Shown: piece by piece, positions 1-8,635 of the stretch
Numbering within the stretch: the first letter of the stretch is position 1
Layout of the letters: the number at the start of each line of letters is the position of its first letter
Assembly (NCBI RefSeq): GCF_023701745.1
Contig: NZ_JAJOZB010000001.1
Coordinates: forward strand, 9,055,198 to 9,119,197
DNA: 64,000 bases
Source of the DNA: Streptomyces sp. RKAG293
Lineage (GTDB): Bacteria > Actinomycetota > Actinomycetes > Streptomycetales > Streptomycetaceae
Direction: 5' to 3'
Position numbers and translations under genes: made by a program
The notes under the pieces: generated by a model
What the model saw: only the letters and a program-made list of their open reading frames with translations
The model's database searches: none
What the model was told of the DNA's origin: nothing

Positions 1-288
1 CTGACGGTGGTGCCGGAGGTCTGGCACCGGCGCTTCAGCGAGAACACCGCGGGCCTGGTCGCCTCGGTGGCGCCGATCCTGGTGATGCAGGGGACGGCGG
101 ACACCGTCATCAACCCGAACTCGACCGACGAGTACGTCAAGCGGGCCTGCAGCTTCAACAAGCCGGTCGAGTACACGAAGTACCAGGGCGCGACGCACCA
201 GACGATTCCCAACGTCGCGGAGCCGGAGTACCTGGGCTGGATCGCGGACCGCTTCGCGGGCCGTCCCGCTCCGTCCAACTGCGCCTGA
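1..288 (+). CDS. C-terminal part of a secreted lipase-like alpha/beta hydrolase (5' end outside window)
   Basis: Reading frame 1 is open from the first base to a TGA at 286-288, so this is the last 95 codons of a longer gene. The segment PILVMQGTADTVINP has the layout of the strand carrying the catalytic acid in alpha/beta hydrolases (Asp in GTAD), and GATHQTI about 35 residues later has the expected catalytic His. Spacing and the closing WIADRFAGRPAP-SNC tail resemble the actinobacterial secretory lipase family (LIP). The nucleophile elbow would lie upstream of the window, so catalytic competence cannot be judged. A terminator follows 20 bases after the stop, so this gene ends its transcript. 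Confidence 0.75.
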   Translation: MTVVPEVWHRRFSENTAGLVASVAPILVMQGTADTVINPNSTDEYVKRACSFNKPVEYTKYQGATHQTIPNVAEPEYLGWIADRFAGRPAPSNCA

Positions 289-307
289 CACCAGGCGACG
301 CAACGAC

Positions 308-348
308 GAAGGCTCCCGGCCGGTGAACCACACCGGCCGGGAGCCTTC
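308..348 (+). terminator. Rho-independent-type terminator after the hydrolase gene
   Basis: A 16-bp near-perfect stem (AAGGCTCCCGGCCGGT paired with ACCGGCCGGGAGCCTT) with a short AACC-type loop lies directly downstream of the hydrolase stop. There is no long T-run, which is usual for Streptomyces terminators. From 349 to 614 I see no convincing gene. Confidence 0.8.
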
Positions 349-614
349 GTCCGTCAGGGGCCAACGGTCAGCTGCCGGCGGCTGGGGTCAGCGGCGAACA
401 GAGGCCGGTGTGGAGTCGACCGGGAACCAACCGCACTCGATCCCGTCCGCCACGCCCTCAGCGCCTACGGCCGCCGATGGAAGCCCCGTGCATACCTGTC
501 GGCTGCCGCGGTAGCCGCGTTCGCGTAGTGCCAGGAAGAGGCGGCCGCCGAGGCCAGGAGCTGGTCGAGGTCGGCGGCCGAGCCGGGCCAACGGACCTGT
601 TGGTGCGGATGCGC

Positions 615-1910
615 TCAGGCCTTGGGCCGCGGGTTCCAGGTGCCGTCCAGGGGCACGCCGGCCGCCGCCGCGACCCGGTCGCGGGAGGCCACCAGCCGCG
701 CCCTGAGCTCGGGCAGGTCGACGCCGACCAGTGCCCCGGCCCGCTTGACCACCTTCCCGGCGACGAGAACCGTGTCGACGAGGCCGGGGTGTCCGGAGGC
801 GACGAGCGTTCCGGCGGGATCGGTGACCGGCAGTACGGTCAGGTCGTCGGTCCGCAGCAGGATCACGTCGGCGTCCTTGCCCGGGGTGAGGCTTCCCGTG
901 CGGGCGTCGAGCCCGAGGGCCTGGGCTCCGTCGAGGGTGGCGAACTCCAGTAGGTCACGGGAGTTGAGGCTGCCGTCCAGGCCCCGCTGGACGACGAAGG
1001 CGGTGCGCATCGTGGCGAACATGTCGCCGCCCACGGAGGGGACGTCGTCGATGGACAGGGTCGGGCGCAGGCCGGCGGCCATCATCCGGCCGGTCATCGG
1101 CCAGCCGAACCCCATGCGCAGTTCGACATCAGGGCTGATGGAGACGGAGCTGCCGGCGTCGGCAAGCATGCGCAGTTCATCGTCGGAGACTCCGTTGGCG
1201 TGGACGAACGTCGTGGTGTCCCGCAGCAGACCGGCGTCGCGCAGGTCGGCGATCGGACGCTGGATGCCGTCGGAGGCGACGTGGACGCTGGTGCGCAGGC
1301 CGAGCTCATCGGCCAGTTTCAGCTCGGCGGCGGCGGTCTCGATACTCGTCTCGTCCGCGCCACGCAGGCCCCAGGCCATGGTGACCAGGCCGTCGTCGGA
1401 AACGGCGGAGCGGACGCGGCGGATCTCGGTCTCGACGGATTCGGTGGTGCCCCAGCCCGCGCCATGGCAGAACACCGAGCGGCCGGCGGAGGCGCGCAGG
1501 CCGGCGACGGCCGCGTCGGCGTGGTCGGGGCCGCTCGCGCAGTGGAACCAGTCGAGCATCGTGGTCACGCCGGAGTGCAGCGCCTCAAGGCGGCCAAGGA
1601 GGGTACCGACGTAGACGTCCTCGGGCGTGTAGTGCGGCTTGAGGGTTCCGTGCATGGCCAGCGCCCACTGGGGGAAGGTCCAGTCCGCGCCGATGCCCCG
1701 GAACGCGGTCTGCCAGGTGTGCCGGTGCGTGTCGACGAAGCCGGGCATCACGATCCGGTCCGTGGCGTCGATCACCTCGGCGTCGGGCGCGTCGATCCGC
1801 TCCGCGACCTCGACGATCCGGCCGTCGTCGATCAGCACATCACCGCGCGCCAGGTCACCGGTGGACGGGTCCATGGTGAGCACGGTGCCGCCTGTGATCA
1901 GGGTTTTCAT
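615..1910 (-). CDS. Amidohydrolase of the TRZ/ATZ (cytosine deaminase-like) family
   Basis: 431 residues. The N-terminus MKTLITGGTVLTMDP is the typical beta-sandwich start of the family. DTHRHTWQ at about residue 60 is the HxH-type metal site (His-Arg-His). HANGVSDDEL later carries the third-strand metal His, and SIDDVPSVGGDMF carries the late catalytic Asp. The start was chosen at ATG 1908-1910, which follows GAGGAGCTCCCG; the frame stays open further upstream but without a ribosome binding site. It is cytosolic, with no signal peptide. It is divergent from an Lrp/AsnC regulator 168 bp away, a common arrangement for a regulator controlling its neighbour. The substrate is not predictable; a deaminase or chlorohydrolase-like activity on an N-heterocycle is the family norm. 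Confidence 0.85.
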   Translation of the reverse strand: MKTLITGGTVLTMDPSTGDLARGDVLIDDGRIVEVAERIDAPDAEVIDATDRIVMPGFVDTHRHTWQTAFRGIGADWTFPQWALAMHGTLKPHYTPEDVYVGTLLGRLEALHSGVTTMLDWFHCASGPDHADAAVAGLRASAGRSVFCHGAGWGTTESVETEIRRVRSAVSDDGLVTMAWGLRGADETSIETAAAELKLADELGLRTSVHVASDGIQRPIADLRDAGLLRDTTTFVHANGVSDDELRMLADAGSSVSISPDVELRMGFGWPMTGRMMAAGLRPTLSIDDVPSVGGDMFATMRTAFVVQRGLDGSLNSRDLLEFATLDGAQALGLDARTGSLTPGKDADVILLRTDDLTVLPVTDPAGTLVASGHPGLVDTVLVAGKVVKRAGALVGVDLPELRARLVASRDRVAAAAGVPLDGTWNPRPKA

Positions 1911-1999
1911 CGGGAGCTCCTCAGCGACCAAGCTCGTTCGGTCGGGTTGGTGACAGAAGGAATCCTGTCTCCGACGGCCCGCGACAGCCCGGAATCGGG

Positions 2000-2020
2000 G
2001 CAATTTTGGCAGCAAATTGC
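2000..2020. promoter_or_regulatory. Putative Lrp/AsnC operator between the divergent genes
   Basis: A perfect inverted repeat GCAATTT (2000-2006) and AAATTGC (2014-2020) separated by 7 bp sits in the 168-bp divergent intergenic region, unusually AT-rich for this genome. Lrp-family dimers bind dyads of this size with AT-rich centres. It lies 59 bp before the regulator start, so autoregulation together with control of the amidohydrolase is likely. Confidence 0.5.
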
Positions 2021-2078
2021 GCCCTGTGCGAGGCATGATGTTGTCCTACAGATCCTCGGTGCGCACTATTCTGCCCCT

Positions 2079-2522
2079 ATGGACGAAGTGGATCGCCAGA
2101 TCCTGGCTGTGCTGGAGAAGAACGGCCGGATCAGCAACGCAGAGCTCGCCGCCCGAGTGGGCCTCTCGCCGTCACCGTGCCTGCGGCGGGTGAACCGACT
2201 GGAGGCGACCGGTGTGATCCGCGGCTACCGCGCCGAGATCGACCCCGCCGCGCTCGGCCGCGGGCTGAGGGTGTTCGCCGGCGTCCGGTTGCTGCGGCAC
2301 ACACGGGCGGACGTGACGGCCTTCGAACGCGCGGTCGTCCAGCTCGCCGAGGTGGTCTTCACCCACCACATCACCGGCAACTACGACTACCTGCTCCAGG
2401 TCGACCTCGCCGACCTTCCGGCCTACGAGGACTTCCACGCCAACCGGCTCGCCGGCCTGCCCAACGTGGCCACCGTGACCAGCTACGTCACCATGAAGAC
2501 CCTCCCCACCGCACGCGCGTGA
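2079..2522 (+). CDS. Lrp/AsnC family transcriptional regulator
   Basis: 147 residues, the usual size for a feast/famine regulator. The N-terminal winged helix-turn-helix spans about residues 3-50, with VDRQILAVLEKNGRISNAEL, then ARVGLSPSPCLRRV as recognition helix and wing. A RAM (ligand-sensing) domain follows, with the conserved GNYDYLLQVDLADL stretch near residue 100. The start is ATG 2079, matching the family's usual M-D-x-x-D-R-x-I-L opening. It is divergently transcribed from the amidohydrolase and probably regulates it in response to a small molecule, perhaps the enzyme's substrate or an amino acid. The effector cannot be told from the sequence. Confidence 0.92.
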   Translation: MDEVDRQILAVLEKNGRISNAELAARVGLSPSPCLRRVNRLEATGVIRGYRAEIDPAALGRGLRVFAGVRLLRHTRADVTAFERAVVQLAEVVFTHHITGNYDYLLQVDLADLPAYEDFHANRLAGLPNVATVTSYVTMKTLPTARA

Positions 2523-2649
2523 CGGCAGACCGATCCGCCTGGCATCCCAGCGATACCGCTCACGGCAGATGCGTGCCGATGATCGTCCCGAGGACAGCGG
2601 CGGACGGCACCTGCCACCGTTGCGGTCCGAACGTCCCCAGAGTCACTCG

Positions 2650-3210
2650 TCAGAACTGACGGAGGGCGCTCGCCACGAGTTCGCGCGCGTACTCGGTGTT
2701 GAGCTTGCCGGGGCGGAAGAGGATGCGGTACATGATCGGCGCCACGACGCGGTCGATCACCAGCTCCGTATCGGGTACCTGCTCCCCGCGCAGTACCGCG
2801 CGGTTCAGCACAGCGTCGATCTGCTCGGCGGCGTAGGCCGAGCACCGACCGGCGTTACTGCCGTCCGGGTCCCCGAGCAAGGCGTCCCGGATGTATGCGC
2901 GCCCCGGGGGAGAGGCCATTTCGTCGAGGAACTGCTCCGCCCAGGCGTCGAGGTCGGCCCTGAGGCTCCCCAGGTCGGCGGGCTCCGTTTCCGGACGCAG
3001 CCGTTCGACCGCGACGTCGGACAGGAGTTCCTGCAGGTCGCCCCAGCGGCGGTAGATCGTGGAGGGAGTCACGCCGGCCCGGGCGGCCACCATCGGGACG
3101 GTCAGCCCCTCGCGGCCCACCTCGCTGACGAGGTCACGCACCGCTGCGTGGACGGACTCCTGTACGCGTGCGCTGCGCCCGCCGGGGCGAGTCATGGGCT
3201 TGGGGCTCAT
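2650..3210 (-). CDS. TetR family transcriptional regulator
   Basis: 186 residues. The N-terminal helix-turn-helix is clear: LTVPMVAARAGVTPSTIYRRW at about residues 38-58 has the TetR signature (xxVAxxAGVTxxTIYRxW). The rest is a TetR_C-like ligand-binding domain. The start is ATG 3208-3210, preceded by AAGGTG; a longer open frame upstream would overlap the operator region and is less likely. It is divergent from an MFS transporter gene, the classic layout for a repressor of an efflux pump. Several copies of a TTGCTTTTAG-like motif lie in the shared promoter region and are the likely binding sites. Confidence 0.92.
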   Translation of the reverse strand: MSPKPMTRPGGRSARVQESVHAAVRDLVSEVGREGLTVPMVAARAGVTPSTIYRRWGDLQELLSDVAVERLRPETEPADLGSLRADLDAWAEQFLDEMASPPGRAYIRDALLGDPDGSNAGRCSAYAAEQIDAVLNRAVLRGEQVPDTELVIDRVVAPIMYRILFRPGKLNTEYARELVASALRQF

Positions 3211-3343
3211 ACGATTCACCTTAATGCGAATGCGTTGCTTCTGGCCGTCCGAGCCGACCGGCGATCGCTCCAGCCACCTCCGGGGTCCTTCCGGATCCGT
3301 GCGGGGCGTCGGGCCGGGGGACAGGCTCAAGGCGACCGATCGC

Positions 3344-3414
3344 CTAAAAGCGAAGCGTTTGCTTTAGACGACGATAGGGCCTACGGTTGCTTAAAGCCAA
3401 CCGATTGCTTTTAG
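3344..3414. promoter_or_regulatory. Operator array between tetR and the MFS gene
   Basis: Three related elements occur within 71 bp: an imperfect dyad at 3344-3366 (CTAAAAGC...TTTGCTTTAG), a dyad at 3385-3402 (GGTTGC...CCAACC), and GATTGCTTTTAG at 3403-3414. The common core TTGCTTNTAG repeats in both orientations. The block ends 16 bp before the MFS start, where repressor binding would block transcription. Confidence 0.55.
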
Positions 3415-3430
3415 CTCGAGAAGGACCCTC

Positions 3431-4762
3431 ATGCAGAGCATCTCCGCGGGTCTCGCCTCTCCCCGCACATCCACCTCAGGCTCAGCGCGTCTGCCGTTCG
3501 TGCTGCACGCCTCGATCCTGATCGCGCTGCTCGCCGCATCCAGCGCACCGACCCCGCTGTACTCCCGCTACCAGGCGCAGTGGCACCTGTCCGCCCTCGA
3601 CATCACCGTCGTTTTCAGCGCCTATGCTTTGGCACTGCTGATCGCCCTGTTGACGACCGGCACCCTCTCCGATCACGTAGGCCGACGCCCCGTCCTCATG
3701 GGCGCACTCGCGGTCCAGGTCGCCTCCATGGCCCTGTTCGCGACGGCAGGCGGCCTGGCCACCCTGATCGGCGCCCGGGTGTTGCAGGGCCTCGCCACCG
3801 GCGCGGCAACCAGCGCCGCCGGCGCGGCTCTCCTCGACCTGGAAAGCCCTACCCGGCCCGGCCGTTCCGCCCTGGCCAACAGCATCGCCCCGGTGACCGG
3901 CATGGCGGTCGGCGTCATGGGGGCCACGGTCCTGGTGCGCTTCGCTCCCGCACCGACGATCACGGTGTACATGGTCCTGGTCGCGCTGTTCGCCGCGCAG
4001 ACCGCTGCCCTGGCATGGACGTCCGAGACCGTCCGTCCTCGTCCTGGCGGGCTGCGCTCGATGCGGCCTCACCTGGCGCTGCCGCCCGCGGCCGCCCACG
4101 CTCTCCTGCTCAACGGCGCCGGTGTGGTCGCCATCTGGGCGCTCGGGGGTTTCTACTCGTCCCTCGGCCCGGCCTTCGCACGACTCATCTCCCCAGAAGG
4201 ACCCGAATCCGCAGGCGGCATGGTCTTCTTCACCCTGACGGCCGTCGCCGCCCTGACGGTGTACCTCACCCGCAAGGTGCGTGCCGACGTCTCGGCCCTC
4301 CTGGGAAGCTGCGCGGTGATACCGGCGGCCGGGCTGTCCCTCGGCGCCCTCTTCCTCGGTAGCCTGTTTCTGCTCTTCGCCGGGGCAGCACTGGCAGGGT
4401 TCGGCTTCGGAGCCGTCTCGCAGGGTGCGCTGCGTACCGTCGTCGGCTCGGTTCCGGCGGGGGAGAAGGGCGGCACACTCGCCTCCTACTACGTACTCAG
4501 CTACTTGGCGATGAGTCTGCCCGCCATCGGCGCCGGCGCCCTCACCGCGGAGTTCGGACTGCGTACCGCGGCGCTGGCGTACGCCGGCTGCGTTGCCGTA
4601 CTGGCCGGCATCGCGGTGGTGGCGCTGTCCGCGTCCCTGCGCGGACGACGCCGGACCCCGCCCCACCCTACTCACCTCGGTCTCGCCGCGATGGACACCG
4701 CATCCATTGCGGCGGGCGCCGCCACCCACGCTTCCCGCGTCCAGACGACTCATAACAGGTAA
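3431..4762 (+). CDS. MFS transporter (drug/metabolite efflux)
   Basis: 443 residues with about 12 hydrophobic segments. The loop after the second segment has the MFS motif A variant, seen as GTLSDHVGRRPVLMGAL near residue 80, and ARVLQGLATGAATSAAGAA matches the motif C-like glycine-rich helix near residue 120. The start is ATG 3431 after GAGAAGGACC. It is divergent from tetR and followed 12 bp later by a metallo-beta-lactamase-fold hydrolase, so the two form an operon. Likely an inner-membrane proton-driven exporter induced when the TetR ligand is present. The substrate is unknown. The C-terminal 40 residues are a soluble tail without recognisable motif. Confidence 0.9.
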   Translation: MQSISAGLASPRTSTSGSARLPFVLHASILIALLAASSAPTPLYSRYQAQWHLSALDITVVFSAYALALLIALLTTGTLSDHVGRRPVLMGALAVQVASMALFATAGGLATLIGARVLQGLATGAATSAAGAALLDLESPTRPGRSALANSIAPVTGMAVGVMGATVLVRFAPAPTITVYMVLVALFAAQTAALAWTSETVRPRPGGLRSMRPHLALPPAAAHALLLNGAGVVAIWALGGFYSSLGPAFARLISPEGPESAGGMVFFTLTAVAALTVYLTRKVRADVSALLGSCAVIPAAGLSLGALFLGSLFLLFAGAALAGFGFGAVSQGALRTVVGSVPAGEKGGTLASYYVLSYLAMSLPAIGAGALTAEFGLRTAALAYAGCVAVLAGIAVVALSASLRGRRRTPPHPTHLGLAAMDTASIAAGAATHASRVQTTHNR

Positions 4763-4774
4763 GGAACCAGATCC

Positions 4775-5716
4775 ATGTTCACGCCTTCGCAGACCAGCGC
4801 CAGCACGACGACCACTTCTCCGGCACTCTCGTGGACGGTGGGCGACCACACCGTCCAGCGCATCGACGAGGTGGTCCTGCCCCCGGAGACCGGTCCGTGG
4901 CTGCTGCCCGATGCGACTGCCGACCTCGTGACCCGGACGCCCTGGCTGCATCCCGATTTCGCCGACGACCAGGGCGTCCTGCGCCTCGCGAGCCACAGCT
5001 TCGCTGTCGAGATGGACGGCATGAGGATACTGGTCGACACCGGTATCGGAAACGGAAAGCGGCGCGCCAACCCCGCCTGGCACGACCTGGACACCGACTA
5101 CGAATCGCGGCTCCGGGCGGCGGGCTTCGCGCCGGAGAGTGTGGACCTCGTCGTCCTGACCCACCTCCACGCCGACCACGTGGGGTGGAACACCCGCGCC
5201 GAGGGCAACGACTGGGTACCCACCTTCCCGAACGCGCGCTATCTCACCACTCGCACCGAGTGGGACTACTGGGCCGGTGTGGAAATGGAGGAGGCGCGCC
5301 GCCAGATGTTCCGCGACTCGGTCCACCCCGTGCGGGACGCGAGCCTCTTCGACCTCATCGACGTCTCGGACGGGGGCACGGCCGTCGCCCCGGGCATCCG
5401 CCTGTTGCCCACCCCCGGCCACACCCCGGGGCAAGTAGCGGTCGAGCTGAGCAGCCGTGGTGAGACCGCGCTGGTCACCGGTGACAGCATCCACCACCCG
5501 GTCCAGCTGTCGCATCCGGCGGTCGGCAGCTGCGTCGACATCGCACCCGAACTCGCCGCCAGAACCCGGAACGAACTGCTCGACTCGCTCGCTGACACGT
5601 CAACCCTCCTGCTCGGTAGCCACTTTGCGCCTCCGACGGCCGGGCACGTGCGACGTGAGAACGGCGCGTACCGGCTGGTCCCGGCCACCCCTGTGGCCGC
5701 GCCCGTTCGCAGCTGA
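4775..5716 (+). CDS. Metallo-beta-lactamase-fold hydrolase
   Basis: 313 residues. The signature THLHADHVGWN (HxHxDH zinc motif) is at about residue 130. A second zinc His is in PTPGHTPGQVAVEL, the bridging Asp in VTGDSIHHP, and the last His in LLGSHFAPPTAGHV. The start is ATG 4775 after AAGGAACC. No signal peptide. The sequence pattern is that of the lactonase/YtnP-like group, which includes quorum-quenching and detoxifying hydrolases. Lying in an operon with an MFS pump under a TetR repressor, it probably degrades or modifies the same compound the pump exports. That role is inferred from context. Confidence 0.88.
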   Translation: MFTPSQTSASTTTTSPALSWTVGDHTVQRIDEVVLPPETGPWLLPDATADLVTRTPWLHPDFADDQGVLRLASHSFAVEMDGMRILVDTGIGNGKRRANPAWHDLDTDYESRLRAAGFAPESVDLVVLTHLHADHVGWNTRAEGNDWVPTFPNARYLTTRTEWDYWAGVEMEEARRQMFRDSVHPVRDASLFDLIDVSDGGTAVAPGIRLLPTPGHTPGQVAVELSSRGETALVTGDSIHHPVQLSHPAVGSCVDIAPELAARTRNELLDSLADTSTLLLGSHFAPPTAGHVRRENGAYRLVPATPVAAPVRS

Positions 5717-6716
5717 ACGGGGCCGGACGCCGGGGCCGGTCGCCGGGGCCGTCGCCAACGCACCGAGTCGGCGCAGGCGGCGGTCCGGGCCCGGAAGCGG
5801 CCTCTTGTTCGTGGACACCTGCCGGGTGGGACTTGAGGTCCAGTGGAAGTAGCGCCAGGTCGGAAGCACGTACACGAAGCGGTACACCGGGGAGTTCAAA
5901 CGGGGTTCCGGCGGGCGCCGGACGGCCATCTGGCTCGCCCCTGACAGTCAGGGCGGATTCACTCAGAAGGTACGGGGCTACGGGAGGCTGCAGACGCCGG
6001 CCGGCAGCCGCCCCTGTGTGGGGCGGCCGGGCGTTGCGCGTACGGGGAGGGAGCGGCTGTCGGAGGCCACCGCCGGACATGCGGCGGGACTCGGGCGGCA
6101 TCCCGAAGTCGGCGTCCCCATGGGGCGCAGGCTGCTCCACCCCGATTGGACAACCGAACTGCAAGGTGTGCATCACATGAAGTCTCCCGGCCGAGTCTTA
6201 ACCGATGGCACGCACCGATCGGCAGCGGCCCACTGAGTGCTCAAGCGGAGCGCTCTCGTGACAGGTACTGACCCGCTCGTATGCGAGACGCTCCAGGTGC
6301 GGCCGCGGCGCTCTTCGACGGCACTTGTGTGACGGTGCTGCCACACACCACGACGAACCGACATCGCGCGACTGTCGGTGATGAACACCCGCGTCTCCGA
6401 CGGTGACTTCAGCACCCGCCCCATGCGGCTCCCGTTTTCTGCCGGCCTGCCCTGTCGCGCCGGGGCCCGTTCTTCCGCCGAATTGAAGAGGCGCATCCGC
6501 CATGCCCGCACAGCGTCACCCCCTGCCCCCCATGATCCGATCCGCAGACTGCGGCTGCGCGGCAGCGACGGCAAGCGCAGCGGGGCGGGCGGCTGGCTGG
6601 GCGCCTCGATCGACCCCAACGGACCGATTCCGTACGTGCCGGGCGACAGCAACCCCTGGCTCGGCACGTGGTTCCACCCCAACCCCATCTCAATTGAGCC
6701 GAAGGGCTGAAAAGCC
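5717..6716. other. 1-kb stretch without a convincing gene
   Basis: No frame shows both a ribosome binding site and consistent actinobacterial codon use. A short segment at 5865-5910 on the plus strand translates to STYTKRYTGEFKRGS, which recalls the N-terminus of IS3-family OrfA, but nothing continues it. A frame ending at 6710 just before the next gene contains GWLGASIDPNGPIPYVPGDS, which could be a gene remnant. Both are too weak to call. Confidence 0.35.
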
Positions 6717-7571
6717 ATGAAGAAGTTCCTCGTACTCCTCGGGGCACTCGCCCTGGCCGCCGCCAGTGGAACGGCGACCGCCGTCGCCTCCTGTTCCCCG
6801 TCTCCCGACAGGTGGACCGAGACCGGCGTCTCGTACGTCAACTCGCAGGCCGGCGGCCAGGGCCTGGCGTCCTGGAGCAACCGCAGCCTGCTGTTCCGCG
6901 GCAACGGCTCCATCCCCCAGGACCTCAGAGACCAGGGCTGGACCCACGTCGGCGACCCGGAGATCTCCCGCCAGCACATCTTCGACGCCTACCAGGGCAA
7001 CGGCGGCGCGACAGCCAAGATGTTCGCCGTCACCACCCCGGGCGGGAAGCGCCTCGTCTACACGCATCAGCTCCAAGGCGACGAGCGGATGAACAACTCC
7101 TTCGCCGCCGTCTCCCCTGACGCGCAGTGGCTGGTCTCGGGCGAATGGGACCAGCAGGACCGGCTCCTGGTCTTCCCCGCCCCGGTCTTCAACACCCGGG
7201 CCCCCGCGGGCGGCGGCGAGCTTCCCGAGGCAGGCCGGATCTCCCTGGACCACCCGGTCCGGGACATCCAGGGCTGCGACTTCGTCTCGGCGAGGCGCCT
7301 GGTGTGCGCCTCCGACGACAGCACCTTGTCGCTGTGGCCGGTGGAGCGCCCGCTGTTCCAGGTGGACCTCGACCGCGCGCTCGACGGCAAGCCCGTCACG
7401 GGCCGCGTCTCCGTCATTCGTCCCCTCCCGCAGCGCTCCGCCTGCGCGGGTACCGGCTTCGAGACCGAAGGCGTGGACTACGACGCCCGTACCGGCACCC
7501 TGCGGGTCGAGATGATCCCGCCGGGCGAGTGCGCCGCCTCCACCGCCGTCTACACGTACAAGGCCCGCTGA
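6717..7571 (+). CDS. Secreted protein of unknown function
   Basis: 284 residues. MKKFLVLLGALALAAASG followed by a small-residue stretch ending AVAS is a clear Sec signal peptide, with cleavage near residue 25. The mature part has four or more Cys, and blocks such as SFAAVSPDAQWLVSGEW and CDFVSARRLVCASDDSTLSLW that resemble beta-propeller (WD-like) blades. A GAAGGG box lies about 12 bases upstream of the ATG. I do not recognise the family. The fold suggestion is inference from the repeating aromatic-Asp pattern. It is convergent with the next gene; a 14-bp palindrome at 7606-7619 between them may serve termination. Confidence 0.7.
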   Translation: MKKFLVLLGALALAAASGTATAVASCSPSPDRWTETGVSYVNSQAGGQGLASWSNRSLLFRGNGSIPQDLRDQGWTHVGDPEISRQHIFDAYQGNGGATAKMFAVTTPGGKRLVYTHQLQGDERMNNSFAAVSPDAQWLVSGEWDQQDRLLVFPAPVFNTRAPAGGGELPEAGRISLDHPVRDIQGCDFVSARRLVCASDDSTLSLWPVERPLFQVDLDRALDGKPVTGRVSVIRPLPQRSACAGTGFETEGVDYDARTGTLRVEMIPPGECAASTAVYTYKAR

Positions 7572-7739
7572 GGGCGTCTTCGGGCCGGTTTTCGGGGCGG
7601 CTCTCGGACCCGGGTCCGGGTCGGGCAGCGAACTGCGCGGCCCGGCCCCGCCGCAGGCCTTCCATAACCTGCTCGGGCCCGCCCCGAAGTCACGGCGGCG
7701 GTGCTGGTGCTCTCCCGCTGAGTGGCGCGAGATGAATGC

Positions 7740-8474
7740 TCACGAGCTGCGGTGCTTGTCCACCATGGCCAGGAACACCTGCAGATTCGGGACGCTCTTG
7801 GCCATGGCGCGGGCCCAGAAGTCCGATGCGCCGGTCTTCATCACCGCGACAGCGCCGCCGCTGAGCTTGACCTGCCCCACCTGGGTCCAGGGCAGCAGTT
7901 GCTTCCGGTGCGCGATCCCGGCGGTGGAGAGGTCGAACTCGCCGAAGTCGAGGACTTCGCCGGCCAGGAACGCCTTCTGCACCGTGGTGCCTTGGGCCCG
8001 CAGGACCGCTCTTTGCATGGCCGGGGCCCAGGTGTTGGCGTCCTGGTAGAAGTTGGTGACGGTCACGTTCGCTCCCGGTGCCATCGCCACACAGGTGTGC
8101 AGGATCGGACCCGGTATGCCGTTGATGATCTTTTGCACCTGCTCCTCGTAGAGCCGGACCCGGTCCCACCGCACGGCCACCGTCCCCGCACCGGTCTCCT
8201 GATCGGCGATCATGCCGTGCTCGAACAGGTACAGCCGCTTCGCCGCCTGCCGGCGATTGAAGTCCGGATGGCGGCGTAGTGATACGTAGTAGAAGACCAC
8301 GGCCGGCACCACAAAGAGGAAGAGCAGTACCGCGAGCGTCAGGTAGAACGACGCCTTCACGATCACCCCGAACCGCTGGGGCTTGAAGGCGGCAACCAGC
8401 GCACCCAGTTCGTGCTGTGCTGCCAGTTCAGCAACGCCAGGGGGCAGGGATGCCAGGGGGACCGTCACGGGCAT
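7740..8474 (-). CDS. Membrane-associated DUF6585-like protein
   Basis: 244 residues. One strong hydrophobic segment (FYLTLAVLLFLFVVPAVVFYY, about residues 42-62) is followed by a basic RRHPDFNRRQAAKRLYLFEHG, then a soluble domain rich in beta-strand pattern. The start was set at ATG 8472-8474 because TTGAGG sits just upstream; an in-frame TTG slightly upstream has no ribosome binding site. Length and the LYLFEHG...VRWDRVRLYEE pattern fit the Streptomyces DUF6585 group, named from memory and not verified. The function is unknown; the soluble domain probably faces the cytosol. Confidence 0.72.
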   Translation of the reverse strand: MPVTVPLASLPPGVAELAAQHELGALVAAFKPQRFGVIVKASFYLTLAVLLFLFVVPAVVFYYVSLRRHPDFNRRQAAKRLYLFEHGMIADQETGAGTVAVRWDRVRLYEEQVQKIINGIPGPILHTCVAMAPGANVTVTNFYQDANTWAPAMQRAVLRAQGTTVQKAFLAGEVLDFGEFDLSTAGIAHRKQLLPWTQVGQVKLSGGAVAVMKTGASDFWARAMAKSVPNLQVFLAMVDKHRSS

Positions 8475-8635
8475 GAGCCTCAACTTCGCTGGGAGAGGGG
8501 TCTATCGCCTGCTCGTTCCAGGCACTAGCTGCAGCCTCTCCTACTCTGTCTCCCACCGTCCAGAAGATCACTGAAAATCGCATCCTCGGTGACCGTGCTT
8601 TCGAGGATGATGAGTTTCGCCTGGAGATCGGACCG

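Noticed and set aside
3482..5515. A 677-codon minus-strand frame opposite the MFS and hydrolase genes
   Set aside because: Composition typical of an antisense shadow; both plus-strand genes have full family motifs and ribosome binding sites.
5865..5910. IS3-family OrfA fragment (YTKRYTGEFKR)
   Set aside because: Only about 11 residues resemble the family, and no further OrfA or OrfB sequence follows in any frame.
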